This document shows, piece by piece, positions 1-6,607 of a stretch of DNA of 9,080 nucleotides; position 1 is the stretch's first letter; every line of letters begins with the position of its first letter. The position numbers and the translations under genes were made by a program. This DNA comes from DATFKA01 sp042095835 (GTDB lineage: Bacteria > Bacteroidota > Bacteroidia > Chitinophagales > Saprospiraceae). The stretch covers positions 1 to 9,080 of the forward strand of contig JBELML010000187.1 in assembly GCA_042095835.1 (NCBI GenBank). Direction: 5' to 3'. Under the pieces are notes generated by a model that had not been told where the DNA came from, ran no database searches, and saw only the letters and a list, made by a program, of their open reading frames with translations.

Positions 1-167
1 TTTAATACTGTGTAACATAAGTTAATTGGTATTTTGAAACCTCAGATTTTTGACCAAGACAAGGCGCAACGCAGTCTCGATTCATATCGAGACGAGTATG
101 CAACGCAGTATTGGTTAAAAAGATGACTTTCAAAATGCTTAGAAATTTTTGTTACACGGTATTTAAA
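1..167. repeat. Imperfect palindromic repeat element with terminal inverted repeats (MITE-like or REP-like)
   Basis: The whole stretch folds on itself around position 84. Outer arms TTTAATACTGTGTAACA (1-17) and TGTTACACGGTATTTAAA (150-167) pair with one indel and one mismatch. A second pair is GGTATTTTGAAA (28-39) with TTTCAAAATGCT (128-139). A third is TTTTTGACCAA (47-57) with TTGGTTAAAAA (111-121). The centre is a perfect 8-bp stem GTCTCGAT/ATCGAGAC (74-81, 86-93) with loop TCAT. Between the third pair and the core, two unpaired segments of about 16 bases each overlap a copy of the direct repeat GCAACGCAGT (66-75 and 100-109). No open reading frame is seen. It lies 49 bases past the stop of the minus-strand gene, so it could also end that transcript. 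That it is a mobile or dispersed repeat is inferred from this structure. It starts exactly at the window edge, so its true left end may lie outside. Confidence 0.7.
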
Positions 168-216
168 TTCAACTTCTATTTAAAATCCATTACTCTAGAT
201 CACAAACGCTTTTAGC

Positions 217-1875
217 CTAGAATGGGTTGACTCCAGCATAGGCTATACCTGTCAATTTGTGGACATCTATATCGAAGGTACTTAAATCCGCTTTCTCAAA
301 TTGACTAAAAGAATGATGTCCGCAAGCTCTAGCTACTACCTTCATCAGCTCAGTAGTCGCATGAAAGTAATTATACAATTGCTGGGCAGATTTGTCAATC
401 TCTAATCTTGCTCTGAGGTGGTCCTTCATCGTAGCAATTCCTACTGGACAATTATTCGTGTTACAAGCTCGCATACCCAGACAACCAATAGCCTGCAAAG
501 CAGCATTAGAAATGGCTACCGCATCAGCACCAAGCATCATAGCCTTGGCAAAATCTTCTGCTACTCGAAGTCCTCCTGTAATCACTAGAGAGACGTCATT
601 TACGCCTAAATCATCAAGGTGCTTTCTGGCTCGAGCCAAAGCAGGAATCGTAGGCACATTGATATGGTTTCTCAAAATGGTAGGTGCTGCTCCAGTACCT
701 CCTCCCCTCCCATCGAGAATAATATAATCAACTCCGACCGCTAAGGCAAAGTCGACATCGGCTTCTATACGACTGGCAGCGATTTTAAATCCAATTGGAA
801 TGCCTCCAGTTTGTGTTCTGACCTCTTGAGCAAAGGCTTTAAAATCTTCGACAGTAAACATATCTGGGAAGGCGGCGGGTGAAATTGCAGCTTGACCAAC
901 TTCTAGCCCTCTAACTCTAGCGATTTCTGGAGTAACTTTGTGTCCAGGCAGGTGTCCTCCAGTACCGGTTTTGGCGCCTTGCCCTCCTTTGAAATGAAAG
1001 GCTTGTGCCTTTTTGACTTTTTCCCAGCTAAAGCCAAATTTACCAGAAGCTAATTCATAAAAATACCTGGAGTTATTGGCTTGTTCTTCAGGCAGCATTC
1101 CTCCTTCACCCGAACAAATGCCCGTACCTGCGAGCTCAGCACCTTTTGACAAAGCGATTTTAGCCTCTCTAGATAAAGCCCCATAGGACATATCTGATAC
1201 AAAAATGGGAATATCCAATTGGAGTGGTTTCTTGGCCTTGGGTCCAATAACTATGGAGGTTTGCACCTCTTCGTGATCTAACAAAGGACGCTTTGCTAAT
1301 TGTGCAGGAAGGAACTGGATCGACTCCCATTTCGGCAGGGTGTCTCGGTCAACACCCATTGCAGCAGTTGGTCCGTGATGTCCATAGTTTTTAAGGCCAT
1401 TTTGAGCCAACTCTTTGATATATCCTGTATAAGGCTCCGTTGATTCGGGGTGCGTATCGGCAAAACTCCCGAGGTATTCCTCCCGTTTAAACGGTTGTGG
1501 GTGCAATTCCTCAAAGGCAATTATTTCTGCACGATCAATATACAGCTGCTCTCCCTCAAGAGCTACCTTAAATTTATGGAGGAATTCTTCATTATTATAC
1601 TCACTCACGCCTGTATCGATCCGATAATCCCATCGATGTAAGCCACAAATGAGGTTATCATTTTCATCTACAAAGCCATCGCCAAGCAATGCTCCTCGGT
1701 GCAGACATCTTCCATATAACACAGAAACCGCTTCGTCAAAACGAATAATGACCAAGTCTGTATGCTCTACCAGGATATGAGTAGGCTGTCGATCCTCCAA
1801 AGTATTTAGAGTAATTAAAGGATAGGGATCTGTTAAAGAGGTTTTGGGAAAGAATTGAGTAGTAGTCATGTCCAT
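217..1875 (-). CDS. Rieske [2Fe-2S] domain fused to a stand-alone glutamate-synthase-type FMN/[3Fe-4S] domain
   Basis: The predicted product is a cytoplasmic iron-sulfur flavoprotein of 552 residues. An N-terminal Rieske domain has the cluster motif C57-x-H59, 17 residues, C77-x2-H80. From about residue 180 the chain matches the FMN-binding central domain of glutamate synthase (GltB). It has an FMN-barrel glycine motif (DGRGGGTG, about 388-395) and [3Fe-4S] cysteines C465-x5-C471-x4-C476 followed by PVGIAT. The glutaminase (class II amidotransferase) domain of true GltB is absent, so ammonia release from glutamine cannot occur on this chain. The usual substrate loop KPGEGGQLPG reads KTGTGGHLPG, so the substrate is uncertain. 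An in-frame GTG at 1942-1944 would add a hydrophobic N-terminus, but it lies inside a terminator hairpin. I chose ATG 1873-1875, and ATG 1867-1869 is equally possible. No Shine-Dalgarno is visible. The family call is firm; glutamate synthesis is not established. Confidence 0.9.
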   Translation of the reverse strand: MDMTTTQFFPKTSLTDPYPLITLNTLEDRQPTHILVEHTDLVIIRFDEAVSVLYGRCLHRGALLGDGFVDENDNLICGLHRWDYRIDTGVSEYNNEEFLHKFKVALEGEQLYIDRAEIIAFEELHPQPFKREEYLGSFADTHPESTEPYTGYIKELAQNGLKNYGHHGPTAAMGVDRDTLPKWESIQFLPAQLAKRPLLDHEEVQTSIVIGPKAKKPLQLDIPIFVSDMSYGALSREAKIALSKGAELAGTGICSGEGGMLPEEQANNSRYFYELASGKFGFSWEKVKKAQAFHFKGGQGAKTGTGGHLPGHKVTPEIARVRGLEVGQAAISPAAFPDMFTVEDFKAFAQEVRTQTGGIPIGFKIAASRIEADVDFALAVGVDYIILDGRGGGTGAAPTILRNHINVPTIPALARARKHLDDLGVNDVSLVITGGLRVAEDFAKAMMLGADAVAISNAALQAIGCLGMRACNTNNCPVGIATMKDHLRARLEIDKSAQQLYNYFHATTELMKVVARACGHHSFSQFEKADLSTFDIDVHKLTGIAYAGVNPF

Positions 1876-1895
1876 AGCAGATGGTTTTAGCTTGA

Positions 1896-1926
1896 CAATA
1901 ATAAAAAATAGATAGGCCAAAACAAA
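1896..1926 (-). promoter_or_regulatory. Candidate Bacteroidota promoter for the Rieske-glutamate synthase gene
   Basis: On the minus strand a TTTG (1923-1926) is followed after 19 bases by TATTATTG (1896-1903). This is one base off the Bacteroidota -7 consensus TAnnTTTG at the usual spacing. Transcription would start around 1890 and leave a leader of roughly 15 bases before ATG 1875. The -33 box lies in the T-tract of the upstream terminator. AT-rich sequence raises the risk of a chance match. Confidence 0.4.
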
Positions 1927-1951
1927 AAGTGAGCGCCGAAGCACTCACTTT
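1915..1951 (-). terminator. Intrinsic terminator with a UUCG tetraloop, just upstream of the Rieske-glutamate synthase gene
   Basis: Read on the minus strand, AAAGTGAGTGC (1951-1941) and GCGCTCACTTT (1936-1926) form an 11-bp stem with one T-G wobble. The loop is TTCG closed by C-G, the very stable cUUCGg tetraloop. A T-rich tail (TTTTTGTTTTGG) follows. On the plus strand the wobble becomes a C-A mismatch and no T-tract follows, which sets the direction. It ends about 50 bases before the downstream ATG. Confidence 0.7.
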
Positions 1952-2107
1952 GCATACCGCGAAAAACAACTTTACATTGTTTACCACAATATAGGTTTTA
2001 AACATTATTTATTGGAAATAGAAAAAGTATATTCTTTACTTGGATAATAAAAATACGAATATATTTCCACAAAAAGGCAAGTGAAAGACAAAATATAAGA
2101 AATGAAT

Positions 2108-2143
2108 GGATAAGAAATAAAAAAGAGCTCACGAAGAGCTCTT
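2108..2143 (-). terminator. Intrinsic terminator downstream of tesB
   Basis: On the minus strand AAGAGCTC (2143-2136), loop TTCGT (2135-2131) and GAGCTCTT (2130-2123) form a perfect 8-bp stem, followed by the T-rich tail TTTTATTTCTTA. It is about 155 bases past the tesB stop. No other minus-strand gene lies between, so it most likely ends the tesB transcript. Confidence 0.7.
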
Positions 2144-2300
2144 CAACATACGAAGTATTAACCTAGTTTAGTAATCAGTCTTTGCATAACTAAGATAAGC
2201 GCATCAGATTTAAAAAACAGGTATAGTTTAAATTCATTATTGAAATTATTTTACCTAAATATTATTTCAATCATTCATAATCAAATATTTATATCAAATT

Positions 2301-3164
2301 TTATTGGTTTTTTCTCATACGAACTAGTCCTTCCTGAACCACGGAAGCGATAAGTTTTCCTTCTTTGGTGAAAATATTACCTCTCGTAAAGCCTCTAGCA
2401 TGTGAAGCACTAGGACTATCGATGGCATATAACAGCCAATCATCTACTCGGCAAGCCCGGTGGAACCACATGGCATGATCCAGACTGGCCATTTGCAGGT
2501 TCTTGAATCCTTCTGTATTTCCATGAGGTAGCAAGGCAGTGGTTAATAAGTTGTAGTCTGAGGTATAGGCCAAAACACTTTGATGCAATTTTAAATCATC
2601 GGGCATTTTACCTTTACTTCTAAACCAGACATGTCTATAAGGCCTACTTTTTCCAGGTAAAGCAGGATTGATGAGTTCGACAGGCCTGAACTCTATAGGT
2701 CGGTCAAGATTGAGAAACTTTTTCATATTCTCCGGTAATTGATCTCCATATCTAGCGACCAATTCCTGCCAACTCACTAGCTGGTCTGGAGGCGTAACAT
2801 TGGGCATATTAATCTGATGATCAAATCCATCTTCTCGTATTTGAAAAGAAGCAGCCAAGAAGAAGATAGGGCGGCCTTTTTGGATAGCCTTTACTCTACG
2901 ATTAGAGAAACTTCCGCCGTCTCTAATGCGTTCTACTTCAAAGATGATGGGAATTTCGAGGTCGCCGGGTAATATAAAGTAAGAATGCAGAGAATGCAGA
3001 TGACGGTCGTCCGGGGTGGTTTGCATGGCGGCATGTAATGCTTGTGCTAGCACCTGTCCACCAAAAACACGCTTACTACCTATATCGCTACTTTCGCCTC
3101 TAAAGATATTTTCTTCAATACGCTCTAACTGTAACAGTTGTAATAATTCTTTTACATCCTTCAT
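2301..3164 (-). CDS. tesB: Acyl-CoA thioesterase II (TesB)
   Basis: The enzyme hydrolyses acyl-CoA thioesters to free fatty acid and CoA in the cytoplasm. The 287-residue product is a double-hotdog protein, matching the 286 residues of E. coli TesB almost exactly. The catalytic triad is visible as D203 (in TSDYNLL), S227 (in ASLDHAMWFHR, where E. coli has Thr) and Q277 (in VVQEGL). The signatures FGGQVLAQAL near residue 34, HSYFILPGD near 60 and SASHARGF near 252 are also typical. The frame could extend upstream to 3269, but that would overlap the lpxR-like gene and add 35 residues absent from the family. ATG 3162-3164 fits both length and alignment. It is divergent from the lpxR-like gene across 76 bases and has its own terminator, so it is probably monocistronic. 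No Shine-Dalgarno and no clear promoter is seen. Confidence 0.95.
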   Translation of the reverse strand: MKDVKELLQLLQLERIEENIFRGESSDIGSKRVFGGQVLAQALHAAMQTTPDDRHLHSLHSYFILPGDLEIPIIFEVERIRDGGSFSNRRVKAIQKGRPIFFLAASFQIREDGFDHQINMPNVTPPDQLVSWQELVARYGDQLPENMKKFLNLDRPIEFRPVELINPALPGKSRPYRHVWFRSKGKMPDDLKLHQSVLAYTSDYNLLTTALLPHGNTEGFKNLQMASLDHAMWFHRACRVDDWLLYAIDSPSASHARGFTRGNIFTKEGKLIASVVQEGLVRMRKNQ

Positions 3165-3240
3165 AGGCTTATTTGGATTGTGTACATTTATTGTAAAACA
3201 TTGAAGTTGTCTTAAAATAGCTTCAGTCAAATTTTCATTG

Positions 3241-4239
3241 GTGATAAGAGTTGCCCTTTTTTTCCTCATTCAATGCCTTTGCACTAGTATTATTATCGCT
3301 CAGGATACTAATACTAGTCCGCTCTTGCCTGTATACTTCGAATGGTACTCTCAAAATGATTATTATCAGCTGAGGAACCCATCTGATCGCTATTTCACCA
3401 GCGGCAACACTTTTACTTTACAAACAAGAAAACTTGGAAAAAGTAAGTGGGCTTTAAGTAATATTTTTCCTTTTCGCCTGCTCGGCAAAGAAGCTCAAAA
3501 TATTTATCAGGTCCAAATTCAGCATCAATTATATAGTCCATTTGATATAAAGTGGGAAGACCCTAAGAAAATGGATCGCCCCTATGCCGCCCTAGCTTTC
3601 TTGAGTCTAGGCAACATCACTTATACTCAATTAGGCAACAGTAATTGGCGGTTTGAAAAAAGACTGCACCTTGGATGGATGGGGCCTGCACTAGGAGGTG
3701 AAGCCTTTCAAAACTGGTACCACCGCTTAACCAACAACCCCGAAGCCAAAGGTTGGCGATATGAGTTAGCTGATCAACCCATCTTTCAAATTGACCTAGC
3801 CAGCCATAAAGCATTAGGTATTCAAGAGGCCACCGTAAATGGGAAATGGCAATCTCAATTCGTTTTTTACAATCAATTACAGGTAGGTTCGCTCTATGGT
3901 TGGTTGGATTTGGGACTGCGATATCAACTCGGAAATATTTCTGATTACTTTTTGCCAACAAGCATCCAACTGAAAGGATGGAAGGGATATGCCTATTTCG
4001 ACTTAAAAGGAAGAAGCGTTTTTTATAATAATTTAATTACCGGGAAAACTTCAACTGAGGAAAATAATATACTATTTAAGGACACCGAAATTAACAGAAT
4101 TCTAATCGAAGGAGAGTATGGTTTTGTCATCCGAAAGGGGAAATGGGAGCTCAGATTAAGTCAATATTTTTTAAGTCCAGAGCTAAGTGGTGGAGCTGCC
4201 CATTATCGAGGAGGAATTGGAGGCCGCAAGTATTTTTAA
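3241..4239 (+). CDS. LpxR-family (DUF2219) outer-membrane beta-barrel, putative lipid A deacylase
   Basis: LpxR proteins are outer-membrane barrels that remove the 3'-acyloxyacyl group of lipid A in a calcium-dependent reaction. Residues are numbered from GTG 3241. An N-terminal signal peptide (hydrophobic to about residue 20, ending IIIAQ) is present. Family motifs include N39-D40 near the mature N-terminus, YFTSG with T53, DRPYA at 112-116, and GPALGGEAFQNWYHR with Q157 and H161. The Asn-Asp, Thr, Gln and His positions match residues I recall as the Salmonella LpxR active site, so activity is plausible. The chain ends in Phe, as outer-membrane barrels often do. The start is uncertain: only TTG 3238 or GTG 3241 is available before a stop at 3202-3204, and no ATG gives a signal peptide. 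The aminopeptidase gene follows after 24 bases with no terminator between, so the two may be co-transcribed. Deacylase activity is inferred from family membership. Confidence 0.85.
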   Translation: MIRVALFFLIQCLCTSIIIAQDTNTSPLLPVYFEWYSQNDYYQLRNPSDRYFTSGNTFTLQTRKLGKSKWALSNIFPFRLLGKEAQNIYQVQIQHQLYSPFDIKWEDPKKMDRPYAALAFLSLGNITYTQLGNSNWRFEKRLHLGWMGPALGGEAFQNWYHRLTNNPEAKGWRYELADQPIFQIDLASHKALGIQEATVNGKWQSQFVFYNQLQVGSLYGWLDLGLRYQLGNISDYFLPTSIQLKGWKGYAYFDLKGRSVFYNNLITGKTSTEENNILFKDTEINRILIEGEYGFVIRKGKWELRLSQYFLSPELSGGAAHYRGGIGGRKYF

Positions 4240-4263
4240 AAATTACTACATTAGCTATCAAAA

Positions 4264-5649
4264 ATGTTTAGCGCAAAGACCTACCAAGACCGCAGACAAG
4301 GGCTCATCCAACAACTCAATAGTGGCCTAGTCATCCTGCTGGGTAATGAATACTCCAGCAAAAATTATAAAGACAACCACTTTCCTTTCCGACAGGACAG
4401 TTCTTTTCTATATTATATCGGGATCAATCAAGCTCATCTGGCCGCAACTATTGATATTGAGGCAGGAGAAACCTGCCTTTACGGCGATGATGTCAGTGTA
4501 GAGATGATCGTCTGGACTGGGCCGCAACCCAACATGCGAGACTTAGGGCAACAATCAGGCATCCAATCTACCAAAGCTTATAGCGCATTAGCTACAAGCA
4601 TTCAAGCTGCCAAATCGGCTGGAAGAACGATACACGTGCTACCGCCCTATCGCCCTGAAAACAGCATTCTATTAGCTCATCTTTTAGCATGTCCATTATC
4701 TTCCTTGTCTGAATACGTATCTACTAGTTTGATCAAAGCGATTGTCCACCAACGCTCCATAAAATCAGCGGAGGAACTTGCCGAGATGGCCGCAGCTGTT
4801 AATATTAGCCGCAAGATGCACGTAGCCGCCATGCAGCAAGCCCAAGCAGGTCAAATTGAGGCTGAACTGGCTGGCTTAGTTGAGGGGATTGCTTCAGCCG
4901 GTGGAGGGCAACTCTCCTACCCTGTGATTCTCACGATCAATGGTCAAACCCTGCATAACCATTATCACGGAAACACCTTGCAGGACGGTCAATTGGTACT
5001 TGGCGATTTTGGAGCAGAAACCGCAATGGGCTACGCAGGTGATATCACGAGAACCTTTCCAGTCGCTAAGCGTTTTAGCTCCCAACAAAAAGACATCTAC
5101 GAAATCGTATTGGAGGCCGAAACGCAAGTCATCAAGCAGATTCGCCCCGGTATTCCCTACCTAGATATGCATAAACTTTCGGCCCGCATTATTACCGATG
5201 GCCTTAAAGCCTTGGGTTTAATGAAGGGAGATACCAATGAATCAGTTGAAGCAGGTGCCCACTCCCTCTTTTTTCCACATGGACTTGGCCACATGATTGG
5301 GTTGGATGTACATGATATGGAAGATTTAGGCGAGGACTTGGTTGGCTACGACGAACAGATCAAGCGAAACCCAATGTTTGGCTATAAATCTCTCCGGTTG
5401 GGTAGAAATTTGGAATCCGGATTTGTACTTACCGTAGAGCCAGGTATCTACTTTATTCCAGAGTTGATTGATAGTTGGCGAGCGCAAGGTCTACACCAGG
5501 ATTTCATCAATTACGACAAACTAGATGCCTACAAAACCTTTGGAGGAGTTCGTATTGAAGATGATGTCCTTGTTACAGACACCGGATCAGAAGTCCTGGG
5601 AGATCCTATTCCCAAGACCGTAGCTGAGGTAGAAGCTCTAAGGTCTTAA
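4264..5649 (+). CDS. M24B Xaa-Pro aminopeptidase (aminopeptidase P family)
   Basis: The enzyme is predicted to be a cytoplasmic metallopeptidase that removes an N-terminal residue preceding proline. The 461-residue chain has an aminopeptidase P N-terminal domain (about 1-135) and a pita-bread catalytic domain (about 175-450). All five metal ligands are visible: D248 (LGDFGAE), D260 (GYAGDITRTFP), H343 (PHGLGHMIGLDVHD), E392 (VEPGIYF) and E432 (RIEDDVLV). H350 matches the second conserved histidine of PepP. Between H343 and E392 there is extra sequence rich in charged residues, as in prolidase-like members. There is no signal peptide. ATG 4264 follows the lpxR-like stop by 24 bases with an A-rich leader and no Shine-Dalgarno. 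Its stop TAA overlaps the stop of the convergent parA-type gene. Aminopeptidase and dipeptidase activities cannot be separated from sequence alone, so I give no symbol. Confidence 0.93.
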   Translation: MFSAKTYQDRRQGLIQQLNSGLVILLGNEYSSKNYKDNHFPFRQDSSFLYYIGINQAHLAATIDIEAGETCLYGDDVSVEMIVWTGPQPNMRDLGQQSGIQSTKAYSALATSIQAAKSAGRTIHVLPPYRPENSILLAHLLACPLSSLSEYVSTSLIKAIVHQRSIKSAEELAEMAAAVNISRKMHVAAMQQAQAGQIEAELAGLVEGIASAGGGQLSYPVILTINGQTLHNHYHGNTLQDGQLVLGDFGAETAMGYAGDITRTFPVAKRFSSQQKDIYEIVLEAETQVIKQIRPGIPYLDMHKLSARIITDGLKALGLMKGDTNESVEAGAHSLFFPHGLGHMIGLDVHDMEDLGEDLVGYDEQIKRNPMFGYKSLRLGRNLESGFVLTVEPGIYFIPELIDSWRAQGLHQDFINYDKLDAYKTFGGVRIEDDVLVTDTGSEVLGDPIPKTVAEVEALRS

Positions 5650-6449
5650 CCTTCTACCTCTTCTATTAGACTACTTTTGATATCGTCATTATTATTCTTC
5701 AGGAACTCCTGAGCGAGGTTGAGAAAGTTAACCGCTCCTCTACTGCTCGCATTGATCAAAACGATCGGTGCGTGCAAAGTAGGTGCTTCACCAATTTTAG
5801 AATTTCTGTGAATAACGGTATTAAATACCTGATTTCCGAAGATAGATTTGACTTCATCAACTACCATATTTGCCATTCTTAGACGGCTATCGTACATCGA
5901 AAGCAAGATACCTTCAATAACCAATTCTTTGTTTAAGCCTTGTTGAACAATAGAAATGGTATTGGACAATTTACTCAATCCTTCCAGAGCAAAATATTCA
6001 CACTGCACAGGTACCAAGACCGAGTCTGAAGCACAAAGCGCATTCACCGTGATTAGCCCAAGAGAAGGAAGGCAGTCAATAAAGATATAATCGTAATAAT
6101 CACGAAGCGAGTCTGTTATGTGCTTCATGAAATACTCTCTATTCTTTTTGTCGGCTAATTCGACCTCAGCACCCACCAAATCAATATGCGAAGGCATAAG
6201 GTGCAGATTGGGTGTTTCGGTTTCATAGATTGCTTCTGTGGGGTCTAGACCGTTCAGCAAGCAATCGTATATGGTGGTATCTACATCATCTTCCATAACA
6301 CCGACTCCGGACGAAGCATTCGCCTGTGGGTCTGCATCAATAATGAGAATCTTTTTTTCTAAAACAGCAAGACTAGCAGCTAAATTAATAGTGGTGGTGG
6401 TTTTACCGACACCTCCTTTTTGATTAGCTATGGCAATAACTTTACCCAT
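5646..6449 (-). CDS. parA: ParA/Soj-family partition ATPase
   Basis: ParA proteins bind DNA non-specifically in the ATP-bound dimeric form and move chromosome or plasmid cargo with a ParB partner. The 267-residue product has the deviant Walker A KGGVGKTT (11-18) with signature lysine K11, the Walker A' DADPQ (38-42) with catalytic D40, and a Walker B at D125. The motif after D125 reads CLPSLG rather than the usual CPPSLG. R189 and R215 fit the DNA-binding arginine positions, and the SKIGEAP segment is typical. The length fits chromosomal Soj without an N-terminal operator-binding domain. parB, which normally follows, is absent: the gene meets the convergent aminopeptidase at a shared TTAA. 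A good promoter lies upstream (6511-6540). A role with a distant ParB or another cargo is open. Confidence 0.92.
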   Translation of the reverse strand: MGKVIAIANQKGGVGKTTTTINLAASLAVLEKKILIIDADPQANASSGVGVMEDDVDTTIYDCLLNGLDPTEAIYETETPNLHLMPSHIDLVGAEVELADKKNREYFMKHITDSLRDYYDYIFIDCLPSLGLITVNALCASDSVLVPVQCEYFALEGLSKLSNTISIVQQGLNKELVIEGILLSMYDSRLRMANMVVDEVKSIFGNQVFNTVIHRNSKIGEAPTLHAPIVLINASSRGAVNFLNLAQEFLKNNNDDIKSSLIEEVEG

Positions 6450-6510
6450 AATGCAAAAGAAATTTTAGATGAATTGGACGCTACAGGTCCTATCCATTGA
6501 ACATGCGTCA

Positions 6511-6540
6511 CAAAATTAAACTATTTCCCGTGGCTACAAA
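6511..6540 (-). promoter_or_regulatory. Bacteroidota-type promoter of parA
   Basis: On the minus strand TTTG (6537-6540) and TAATTTTG (6511-6518) are separated by 18 bases. The -7 element matches TAnnTTTG exactly. Transcription would begin near 6504, giving a leader of about 55 bases before ATG 6447-6449. The site is in the divergent gap to the flavoprotein gene. Confidence 0.6.
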
Positions 6541-6607
6541 AGGAAATCTCATTTGCAATGAACATTTTCGAAAAATCTTGTATTTATGCGGGTATAAAAC
6601 AACAACT

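Larger units (their letters stand above)
1876..2300. other. Gene-free AT-rich interval with two minus-strand terminators
   Basis: This 425-base stretch between tesB and the Rieske-glutamate synthase gene has no credible protein gene. It contains the tesB-side terminator (2108-2143), the UUCG terminator (1915-1951) and the candidate promoter (1896-1926). The roughly 170 bases between the two terminators could be a small transcript or leader, but no clear promoter is visible for it. A minus-strand frame starting with ATG at 2005 reads through the second hairpin and then out of frame into the downstream gene, so I do not call it. Bases 2150-2300 are AT-rich and show nothing else convincing. Confidence 0.6.

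Noticed and set aside
1876..1944. Hydrophobic N-terminal extension of the Rieske-glutamate synthase protein from GTG 1944, resembling a membrane anchor
   Set aside because: The GTG lies inside a strong terminator stem, and the candidate promoter would start transcription downstream of it. The hydrophobic look comes from T-rich non-coding DNA.
1736..2005. Minus-strand frame of 89 codons starting with ATG just upstream of the Rieske-glutamate synthase gene
   Set aside because: It reads through the UUCG terminator hairpin and then out of frame into the start of a well-supported gene, and it has no recognisable motif.
2239..2271. AT-rich inverted repeat ATTGAAAT/ATTTCAAT downstream of tesB
   Set aside because: The stem is 8 bp, almost all A-T, with a 17-base loop and no T-tract in a usable position. 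It is likely by chance in such AT-rich sequence.
2983..3000. Exact tandem 9-base repeat GAATGCAGA x2 inside tesB
   Set aside because: It encodes LHSLHS, and the HS-x-HSYF pattern is conserved in TesB proteins, so it reflects protein constraint rather than a slippage tract.
3165..3269. 35-residue upstream extension of TesB
   Set aside because: It would overlap the signal-peptide region of the divergent lpxR-like gene and exceed the family length. ATG 3164 gives 287 residues, matching E. coli TesB.
6497..6607. Upstream extension of the flavoprotein frame from TTG 6497
   Set aside because: It covers the parA promoter and adds 37 residues before the first strand of the flavodoxin fold. ATG 6608 gives the normal family length.
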